9,454 bases of DNA from Faucicola sp937889485 (GTDB lineage: Bacteria > Pseudomonadota > Gammaproteobacteria > Pseudomonadales > Moraxellaceae), in assembly GCA_051653685.1 (NCBI GenBank), contig JBOFWQ010000018.1, positions 1 to 9,454 on the forward strand, written 5' to 3'. This document shows positions 1-5,230 of this stretch, piece by piece. A program made the position numbers and the translations under genes. The notes beneath the pieces are model-generated. The model made no database searches, had not been told where the DNA came from, and saw only the letters and a list, made by a program, of their open reading frames with translations. The stretch's first letter is position 1; each line of letters opens with the position of its first letter.

Positions 1-620
1 TTTTTTCCTTTGACTTCAAGATAGCCTAACTGCTCTAATTTTTCATTGAGCTCGGCTGTCGTCATGTTTAGCTTATCAGCAAGTTTGGCAGTGGTTAACT
101 TATCATAAACTTTGGGTTTATGAGTTTTAGATGTTTCGGTGCTGTTTGATGATAACGTTGCTTGCTGTGGTTCAGCTTTTTCGGCAGAGATTTTGATTTC
201 GTCACTAATTCGGATGATGCGCTGCACTTCTTCATAAGTGTCATAATATAGTTGCCCATCATGCTCGCGGCTAATCAGTACACCCATTTCATTATTGTTG
301 ACTTGGCTAAACTCATAGAGATTTAAGCTAGTGATAATACATTCATTTTCATTAAGATAGCACTTGGCATGAAGATTTTTGCAAAAACTGGTACGCACAA
401 AATCCAAATTTTTTAACCAATTAATTTCTTCAGGCTGTAAATCACTTTTTCCATAAATGATACGAATATCAATTTTTAAGCGATTTTTATCTTCTAATAA
501 TTCTCTTATACGGTCATTGAGTTTTAAAAAAGGGCTTATCAAAATTAGCCTATCAGATGCTTTTTTAATCAGTTCTTCAAGGTGATAAGTCGTACCACTG
601 GTATTTAAAAACTTAGCCAT
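1..620 (-). CDS. Phospholipase D-like (HKD) domain protein, C-terminus cut by window edge
   Basis: 206 residues are visible and the frame is still open at base 1. The N-terminal domain (about 1-140) looks like a single PLD/Nuc-type domain. A variant HKD motif lies at residues 84-100, with H84, K86, E91 and a T-S-L-N ending (S98, N100) in place of the usual G-S-x-N, and one residue shorter than the canonical spacing. A polar, Ser/Thr/Lys-rich linker (about 145-170) leads to a helix-turn-helix or winged-helix-like segment (about 173-206) that continues off the window. Known members of the superfamily are nucleases, phosphodiesterases or lipases, and many act as dimers joining two HKD halves, which would suit this single-motif protein. 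I infer a nucleic-acid-related role from the HTH-like tail; the substrate is unknown. The ATG lies 2 nt after the prfA stop with a good ribosome site inside prfA, so co-translation is likely. Confidence 0.75.
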   Translation of the reverse strand, partial: MAKFLNTSGTTYHLEELIKKASDRLILISPFLKLNDRIRELLEDKNRLKIDIRIIYGKSDLQPEEINWLKNLDFVRTSFCKNLHAKCYLNENECIITSLNLYEFSQVNNNEMGVLISREHDGQLYYDTYEEVQRIIRISDEIKISAEKAEPQQATLSSNSTETSKTHKPKVYDKLTTAKLADKLNMTTAELNEKLEQLGYLEVKGK

Positions 621-622
621 TA

Positions 623-1705
623 TCAGTCCTCACCACTCACCGATGCCATTAGGTCGGCTTGGTGCTCACGCAGTAGGCTATCAAGCAGTTCATCCATATC
701 GCCTTGCATGATGGCGTCAAGCTTATACAGGGTTAAGTTAATACGGTGGTCGGTCATGCGACCTTGCGGAAAGTTGTAGGTACGAATCCGCTCTGAGCGG
801 TCACCACTGCCCACCAAATTACGGCGCATATCGCTGGACGCATCGATTTGTTTTTGCACTTTTTCTTGCTGGATTTTGGAGACCAGCATTTTCATGGCTT
901 TGTCACGGTTGGCGTGTTGGCTACGCTCTTGCTGACATTCTACCACCGTGCCTGTTGGAATATGGGTGATACGCACGGCTGAGTCAGTTTTGTTGATGTG
1001 CTGACCCCCTGCCCCACTGGCGCGGTAGGTGTCAATACGTAAGTCAGCAGGGTTTATCTCAACGGTATCATCAATCTCAATCTCTGGCATCACTGCCACC
1101 GTGCAAGCTGAAGTGTGTACCCGTCCTTGGCTTTCGGTCTCAGGCACGCGCTGCACGCGGTGGGCGCCACTTTCAAACTTTAAGCGACCATATACGCCCG
1201 TGCCTGACACACGGCTGATGATTTCTTTGTAGCCGCCATGCTCGCCTTCGTTTTCGGACAAGACTTCAACCGTCCAGCCTTGGGTCGCCGCATAACGCTC
1301 ATACATACGAAACAAGTCACCGCTAAAAATTGCCGCTTCATCGCCGCCCGTCCCTGCCCGAATCTCTAAGAAGGCAGGTACTTTGTCGTTGGGGTCTTTG
1401 GGCAGCATCATGACGTTTAGCACGTCTTCAAGCGCATTGATAGTAGCTTTGGCAGCTTGGATTTCCTCTTGCGCCATTTCTTTCATATCAGGGTCGGACA
1501 ACATTTCTTCGGCGGTTGCCAAGTCTTCTTCAGCACCGCGGTATCTCGCCCAAACATCCACCAATTCTGACAAATCACTGTGCTCAACCGACAATTCACG
1601 AAACTTTTTGTTGTCGCTCATGGTCTCAGGCTCGGATAATAAAGCGGTGACTTCCTCAAAACGATCAGACATTTGGTCAAGGCGAAAACGTAGGGATTCT
1701 TTCAT
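623..1705 (-). CDS. prfA: Peptide chain release factor 1 (RF1)
   Basis: Cytoplasmic class I release factor that reads UAA and UAG stop codons in the ribosomal A site and triggers hydrolysis of peptidyl-tRNA. At 360 residues it has the normal length. The catalytic GGQ motif is at 233-235 in S-G-A-G-G-Q-H. The stop-codon-reading tripeptide is P-E-T at 188-190 within RVPETESQGR, the PxT form expected of RF1 rather than the SPF of RF2. The N-terminal helical domain contains an acidic AGTGGDEAA segment at 117-125, and the C-terminal signature RTYNFPQGRMTDHRINLT spans about 308-325. In many bacteria hemA precedes prfA and prmC, which methylates the GGQ glutamine, follows it. Here a FabH-type gene lies upstream beyond a terminator and a PLD-like gene follows. 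The ribosome site is weak (AAGAA about 5 nt before the ATG). Confidence 0.98.
   Translation of the reverse strand: MKESLRFRLDQMSDRFEEVTALLSEPETMSDNKKFRELSVEHSDLSELVDVWARYRGAEEDLATAEEMLSDPDMKEMAQEEIQAAKATINALEDVLNVMMLPKDPNDKVPAFLEIRAGTGGDEAAIFSGDLFRMYERYAATQGWTVEVLSENEGEHGGYKEIISRVSGTGVYGRLKFESGAHRVQRVPETESQGRVHTSACTVAVMPEIEIDDTVEINPADLRIDTYRASGAGGQHINKTDSAVRITHIPTGTVVECQQERSQHANRDKAMKMLVSKIQQEKVQKQIDASSDMRRNLVGSGDRSERIRTYNFPQGRMTDHRINLTLYKLDAIMQGDMDELLDSLLREHQADLMASVSGED
627..631 (-). promoter_or_regulatory. Ribosome binding site of the PLD-like gene, inside the prfA 3' end
   Basis: The minus strand reads GAGGA, then six bases, then ATG at 620. The motif lies within the last codons of prfA, overlapping its Glu-Asp end. 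This supports the chosen start and suggests that ribosomes ending prfA re-initiate on the downstream gene. Confidence 0.65.
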
Positions 1706-1719
1706 AATTTCTTAACCGC

Positions 1720-1758
1720 AAAATAAAAAATGGCAAAATAAAGACGTCTATTTTGCCA
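1720..1758 (-). terminator. Intrinsic terminator of the FabH-type gene
   Basis: A perfect 10-bp inverted repeat, TGGCAAAATA (1731-1740) and TATTTTGCCA (1749-1758), encloses an 8-nt loop. On the minus strand the hairpin is followed by TTTTTTATTTT. It lies 33 nt after the stop of the FabH-type gene. The T-run ends only about 15 nt before the prfA ATG, so prfA needs its own promoter here or read-through. Confidence 0.8.
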
Positions 1759-1790
1759 TAAAATGCACGAATTTGCATGGGTTTCGTAGG

Positions 1791-2936
1791 TTAAACTTTT
1801 TTGACCAAAACTGAACCTATCGAATAACCTGCTCCAAAAGAGCAGATCACGCCCAAATCGCCCGCTTGCATATTTTCTTGATGCTTGTGAAAAGCAATCA
1901 TAGGACTGGCAGAACTGGTATTGGCGTATTCTGCAATCACCATAGGGGCGATGGATTTGTCAGCGTCTTTACCCACCACACTGCGTAAAATTAAATCAAT
2001 CATATTGGCATTGGCTTGGTGCAGCCACATTTTTTTGACTTGGTCGGGTGCTATATGATTGTCTGCTAGATGCTCGCTAATGAGTTTGGACACGGCAGGA
2101 CATACTTCACGAAACACTTTGCGTCCTTCTTGCAAGAACAATTTATCAGTTACAGGCTCTTTGATATCGGGGTACATCGGCGTGCCCGCTGCCAAAAATT
2201 CACTGCGGTCTAAAAACCCATATTCGTTTTTGATATTGGTAGAAAACTGCGTAAATAGCTTACTGTCAATGATTTCGTAACCTTTTGGGGTGTCAACTTC
2301 TTCAATAATAGTGGCAGTGGCAACATCGCCAAAAATAAAATGGCTGTCACGGTTGCGCCAGTTGAGATGCGCTGAGGTGATTTCAATATTTAGCATGGCA
2401 ACACGTTTGGCGACACCTGCACGGATTGTTCCTACGGCTTGAGCAATACCAAAAGTAGCCGCGCTACACGCCACGTTCATATCAAAGCCAAAACCACCTT
2501 TCATGCCAATGTGGTTTTGAATTTCGATAGCGATGGCGGGATAAACGCGCTGAAAATTTGAACATGCCACAATCACTGCATCAATGTCTTCGCCTGTTAA
2601 CCCTGCTTGATCAAGCGCTTCGTTGAGGGCAGCCAACCCCATTTCTGCCATGATAGACATTTCTTCACCCAGCTTGCGGTAAGGAATGACAGGCGCCATA
2701 ATCTCGGGGTCTAAAATACCTGATTTTTCCATCACATAACGTGATTTAATACCCGATACTTTTTCAATAAATTCTGCTGACGAGTGCTCGAGCGCTTTTT
2801 TGTGACCACTGGCAATTGACGCGGCATGTTCGGTATTGTAGCGGTCAACATATTGGTTAAAGGTTGCCACCAGCTCTTCATTGCTGATGCTATAAGGGGG
2901 GGTATATAATCCTGTGGCAGTAATACAAATACTCAT
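1791..2936 (-). CDS. Long-form beta-ketoacyl-ACP synthase III (FabH-type condensing enzyme)
   Basis: Thiolase-fold condensing enzyme that joins an acyl-CoA primer to malonyl-ACP. The Cys-His-Asn triad of the KAS III family is visible: C157 in NVACSAATFG, H306 in WLHQANANM and N339 in EYANTSSASPM. The C-terminal GAGYSIGSVL glycine-rich segment is at about 368-377. At 381 residues it is some 60 longer than E. coli FabH (317). The extra length is mostly near the N-terminus (about residues 25-60) and after the SGIKSRYV segment. Long forms such as Pseudomonas PA3286 are known to take medium-chain acyl-CoAs from beta-oxidation instead of acetyl-CoA. I infer a similar accessory role but cannot prove it, so I withhold the fabH symbol. 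The start is supported by AAGGAA (2944-2949) seven bases upstream. A C7 run lies within codons 12-14. An intrinsic terminator follows. Confidence 0.93.
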   Translation of the reverse strand: MSICITATGLYTPPYSISNEELVATFNQYVDRYNTEHAASIASGHKKALEHSSAEFIEKVSGIKSRYVMEKSGILDPEIMAPVIPYRKLGEEMSIMAEMGLAALNEALDQAGLTGEDIDAVIVACSNFQRVYPAIAIEIQNHIGMKGGFGFDMNVACSAATFGIAQAVGTIRAGVAKRVAMLNIEITSAHLNWRNRDSHFIFGDVATATIIEEVDTPKGYEIIDSKLFTQFSTNIKNEYGFLDRSEFLAAGTPMYPDIKEPVTDKLFLQEGRKVFREVCPAVSKLISEHLADNHIAPDQVKKMWLHQANANMIDLILRSVVGKDADKSIAPMVIAEYANTSSASPMIAFHKHQENMQAGDLGVICSFGAGYSIGSVLVKKV

Positions 2937-3260
2937 TTTAGGATTCCTTTTCTAAATGCAAACAAGAAAATTAACAAACAAACGAATGACAATATAAGGG
3001 TTATTATGCCTTGAATTGCGGGATAATGCGATAACTTTGTTACAAAATATTTCTAATTCGTGGGGTATGGACGCATTATTGATATGTATGGGTATGATTG
3101 GTGGGCTAAATGCCATAAATTTGGTAAATCACCCACGCTAGTATCAAGTAGCATGGGGTTTGGCAAAACATTGATAGACCAACACTGATAGACTAACGAT
3201 TATCCTAGCCTACTTTAGTTGGGTATAACTAAAAGTTCAGTATGACTAAGTTAACTATGA
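2937..3260. other. Gene-free intergenic stretch between the FabH-type gene and folD
   Basis: 324 bp with no convincing ORF on either strand. It holds the upstream region of the FabH-type gene (ribosome site at 2944-2949) and the trailer of folD. I found no clear -35/-10 pair. Visible items are an operator-like palindrome TTTGTTACAAA (3036-3046), a short direct repeat (3172-3197), and an A/T-rich inverted repeat TTTAGTT/AACTAAA (3214-3233) that lacks a T-run and so is at best a weak folD terminator. Confidence 0.6.
3172..3197. repeat. Two-copy short direct repeat
   Basis: TGATAGACCAAC (3172-3183) and TGATAGACTAAC (3186-3197) differ at one base and are spaced 14 bp apart. The repeat lies in the folD trailer region and may be a remnant duplication. 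No function is evident. Confidence 0.4.
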
Positions 3261-4124
3261 TCAAGAAGACAGTTTGGCAGCGGCTTTTTCTGCCGCTTCG
3301 ACAGTTTGACGAATCAAGGTGTTAATGGTCATAGGGCCTACGCCGCCTGGCACAGGGGTGTACGCTGAGGCAATCGTCTCGATGCCGTCAAGTTCAATAT
3401 CACCCACGCCGCCATTGTCAGTTGGGTGAAAACCTGCATCCACGACCACCGCACCTTGTTTGATCCAGTCTTTTTTGATGAGCTCAGGTTTGCCAACAGC
3501 GCCCACCACAATGTCGGCTTGTTTGATGATATCAGCCAAATTTTGGGTGCGTGAATGGCAAATAGTGACTGTACAATTGGCATTTAATAGCATCATTGCC
3601 ATGGGTTTACCCAAAATTGCACTACGTCCCACCACGACCGCATGTTTGCCTGCGAGATCAATGCCATTTTTTTGTAACAAATACATGATACCTTGAGGGG
3701 TACAAGACCCGTAGGCAGGCTCATCCATTGCCATATGACCAAAACCCAGACAAGTTACCCCATCTACATCTTTGGCAAGGTCTATTGCATCAAAACAAGC
3801 ACGCTCGTCAATTTGGGCAGGAACAGGGTGTTGTAGTAAGATACCATGAACGTTAGGATTGCTATTAAGCTCCTCAATTTTTGCCAATAATTGTGCGGTT
3901 GTGGTAGCGGCTGGCATCTCAACTTTTAATGAGTCCATCCCCACACGGCGACAAGCATTACCTTTCATTTTTACATAAGTGGCAGATGCGGGGTCATCGC
4001 CCACCAAAATAGTGGCTAAAATAGGGGTATGCTGTGTGATGGCTTTTATTTTTTCCACGCGTGCTTGGAGCTCAGTTTCCATTTGCTTGGCATATGCTTT
4101 GCCGTCTAGTAGCATTGCAGTCAT
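3261..4124 (-). CDS. folD: Bifunctional methylenetetrahydrofolate dehydrogenase/cyclohydrolase
   Basis: Cytoplasmic enzyme of one-carbon metabolism. It oxidises 5,10-methylene-THF to methenyl-THF with NADP+ and hydrolyses that to 10-formyl-THF, feeding purine and initiator fMet-tRNA synthesis. At 287 residues it has normal length. Catalytic residues match the E. coli numbering: Y50 and K54 in the ASATYVKMKGNAC block, Q98 in LLQHPVP and D121 in KDVDG. The Rossmann nucleotide site VVVGRSAILGKPM is at 163-175, and the C-terminal signature PVPGGVGPMT is at 257-266. The sequence resembles Acinetobacter FolD as I recall it. The ATG is supported by AAGGT (4131-4135) six bases upstream. It is divergent from the tRNA genes, so its promoter must lie between 4125 and about 4265, where I could not choose one. 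No strong terminator follows. Confidence 0.98.
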   Translation of the reverse strand: MTAMLLDGKAYAKQMETELQARVEKIKAITQHTPILATILVGDDPASATYVKMKGNACRRVGMDSLKVEMPAATTTAQLLAKIEELNSNPNVHGILLQHPVPAQIDERACFDAIDLAKDVDGVTCLGFGHMAMDEPAYGSCTPQGIMYLLQKNGIDLAGKHAVVVGRSAILGKPMAMMLLNANCTVTICHSRTQNLADIIKQADIVVGAVGKPELIKKDWIKQGAVVVDAGFHPTDNGGVGDIELDGIETIASAYTPVPGGVGPMTINTLIRQTVEAAEKAAAKLSS

Positions 4125-4265
4125 AAAATTACCTTTGTATGTCTAGGTTAGTGAATATTTGCGCTATTTTAACTGATTTTATTTGATCTATAAAATACAA
4201 ACTCAGCTTGTTTGTACCTACTGCGCATGAAAAAACGTAAATACCCATATATTTGAAAAAATATC

Positions 4266-4293
4266 TTGCACTTTTATTTTTTTTTGCTATGAT
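4266..4293 (+). promoter_or_regulatory. Sigma-70 promoter of tRNA-Cys
   Basis: The -35 is TTGCAC (4266-4271) and the -10 is TATGAT (4288-4293), with a 16-bp spacer, about 19 bp ahead of the tRNA. The spacer is almost all T, including a run of nine (4277-4285). The bases after the -10, AGCACACC, match those after the tRNA-Leu -10. Confidence 0.7.
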
Positions 4294-4311
4294 AGCACAC
4301 CTATATGAAAT

Positions 4312-4385
4312 GGCTGGGTAGCACAGTGGCCATGCATCGGATTGCAAATCCGCGGACGCCGGTTCGATTCCGGCCTCAGCCTCCA
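4312..4385 (+). tRNA. tRNA-Cys (anticodon GCA)
   Basis: Cloverleaf of 74 nt. The acceptor stem is GGCTGGG with CTCAGCC, including one G-T pair. U73 is the discriminator expected for cysteine tRNA, and CCA is encoded (4383-4385). The anticodon GCA is at 4344-4346 in loop TTGCAAA. The T arm is GCCGG-TTCGATT-CCGGC. The D stem has G10-C25, C11-G24 and A12-T23 pairs with C13·A22 unpaired. By my alignment the first anticodon-stem pair is a T27·C43 mismatch, and 15/48 is a normal G-C rather than the G-G of E. coli tRNA-Cys. No terminator is obvious before the tRNA-Leu promoter. Confidence 0.96.
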
Positions 4386-4449
4386 TTTTATAGAATCGTT
4401 ATTAAATACATGCTGCGTTATTTGGCTAGTAAAAAAATAAAATATTTAC

Positions 4450-4477
4450 TTGCAAATTAACAAAAACTGATTATAAT
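4450..4477 (+). promoter_or_regulatory. Sigma-70 promoter of tRNA-Leu
   Basis: The -35 is TTGCAA (4450-4455) and the -10 is a consensus TATAAT (4472-4477), with a 16-bp spacer. The -10 is followed by AGCACCCA. The predicted start near 4484 gives a leader of about 50 nt before the tRNA. It resembles the tRNA-Cys promoter closely. Confidence 0.8.
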
Positions 4478-4536
4478 AGCACCCACTTCCAGCACAGCCT
4501 AAACGCATACATTATGCTTAAGCTTGTGACTACCCT

Positions 4537-4623
4537 GCCCGGGTGGTGAAATTGGTAGACACAAGGGATTTAAAATCCCTCGCTAGTAATAGCGTGCCGG
4601 TTCAAGTCCGGCCCCGGGCACCA
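4537..4623 (+). tRNA. tRNA-Leu (anticodon TAA)
   Basis: Class II tRNA of 87 nt with a long variable arm, CGCTA-GTAA-TAGCG (4581-4594). The acceptor stem GCCCGGG/CCCGGGC pairs perfectly, A73 is the discriminator, and CCA is encoded (4621-4623). The anticodon stem AGGGA/TCCCT holds loop TTTAAAA with anticodon TAA at 4571-4573, so it reads UUA and probably UUG codons. The T arm is GCCGG-TTCAAGT-CCGGC. It closely matches E. coli leucine tRNA UAA. It has its own promoter and terminator. Confidence 0.97.
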
Positions 4624-4632
4624 TATTATAAG

Positions 4633-4665
4633 ACCTAAGTAAATTAATTACTTAGGTTTTTTTAT
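4633..4665 (+). terminator. Intrinsic terminator after tRNA-Leu
   Basis: A 10-bp perfect stem, ACCTAAGTAA (4633-4642) with TTACTTAGGT (4648-4657), has a 5-nt loop and is followed by a T-run (4657-4663). It lies 9 nt after the CCA end, as expected for the end of the tRNA transcript. Confidence 0.9.
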
Positions 4666-4981
4666 TGCTAAAATTCAACTTTTAGACGTGGGGATGTTTG
4701 ATGTACCCCATATTAGGCTAGGTAACGAAGGTTAACGCCTTTAACCCAAACCTTGCCATATTGATACATAAACGCAACAAGCTGCCCATCAAGCTTGGGT
4801 ATATTTTCTATCATATTGATTGATCGTATAATGATAATCTACCTGTTTTGGTAACTAACGACCATAAGGATTGCTAGATCCCAGCGCCTAATGTGGGCGC
4901 CTGTAGGTTGGGTTAAGACTCATGAGCATCTATTAATCTGGATGGGTTGTTGGCGTAATAAAGAACATTAGGCAATGAACC
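4666..4981. other. Gene-free stretch upstream of the SH3-like gene
   Basis: 316 bp without a convincing ORF. A perfect TATAAT (4827-4832) lacks a recognisable -35 but could start the leader of the SH3-like gene. Small inverted repeats are GGTTAA/TTAACC (4730-4746) and GCGCC/GGCGC (4884-4900). The second would fall inside that leader. No tRNA, riboswitch or intrinsic terminator was recognised. Confidence 0.5.
4827..4832 (+). promoter_or_regulatory. Possible -10 element for the SH3-like gene
   Basis: Consensus TATAAT about 150 bp before the ATG. No convincing -35 lies 16-18 bp upstream, so this is a weak call. If used, it gives a leader of roughly 140 nt. Confidence 0.3.
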
Positions 4982-5230
4982 ATGAATAGCTTTTCTAGAT
5001 TAGCGATAGGTATGTGCATCGCTGTTGCAGTTCCCCTCAGTAGCCAAGCTGCGCCCGATCGCGAAGCGGTGGTAGTAAGAGATACCACGCTGCGCTCTTG
5101 TCCAAACAGACTATGTCCTGCGGTCAAAACCTTGCCCAAAGGCACGGTCATCTCTTGGGCAATTGCCCAAAACGGTTTTGTAAATCTGTCGCAAACCACT
5201 TATTGGGTGAGTGTTGCCGATTTAAGCTAG
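4982..5230 (+). CDS. Small exported SH3-like domain protein
   Basis: 82 residues. The N-terminus has a Sec-type signal: one Arg (R6), a hydrophobic core (about 7-18) and a probable cleavage after SSQA or SSQAA (about residues 23-24). The remaining 58 or so residues fit a bacterial SH3 (SH3b) pattern: a first strand REAVVVRDTTLRS, the LPKGT turn (51-55), and a closing YWVSVADLS resembling the G-W-V-x-x-x-Y-L-S end of the family. C40 and C45 in RSCPNRLCP could form a disulfide in the periplasm. SH3b domains often bind peptidoglycan or partner proteins; the role here is unknown. The ribosome site is weak (AGG nine bases upstream), and a four-codon mini-ORF (ATG at 4975) overlaps the start. It is the only protein gene here on the plus strand, and its TAG overlaps the convergent gene's stop. 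Confidence 0.72.
   Translation: MNSFSRLAIGMCIAVAVPLSSQAAPDREAVVVRDTTLRSCPNRLCPAVKTLPKGTVISWAIAQNGFVNLSQTTYWVSVADLS

Noticed and set aside
1135..1145. P-E-T instead of the E. coli P-A-T in the RF1 codon-reading loop as a recoding signal
   Set aside because: The middle residue of the RF1 PxT motif varies widely among bacteria, and genes here use TAG, TGA and TAA stops normally.
1029..1715. Plus-strand ORFs opposite prfA
   Set aside because: Shadow frames of a clear, full-length RF1 gene, with no recognisable domain.
3214..3233. Inverted repeat TTTAGTT/AACTAAA as folD terminator
   Set aside because: The stem is A/T-rich with no following T-run, so I kept it only as a remark on the intergenic stretch.
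4129..4386. 85-codon minus-strand ORF starting MEAEAGIEPAS
   Set aside because: It is antisense to tRNA-Cys; AGIEPA-type peptides are a known false translation of tRNA complements. The rest is the folD upstream region.
4933..5199. 88-codon minus-strand ORF opposite the SH3-like gene
   Set aside because: It lacks any recognisable domain, while the plus-strand frame has a signal peptide and SH3b pattern.
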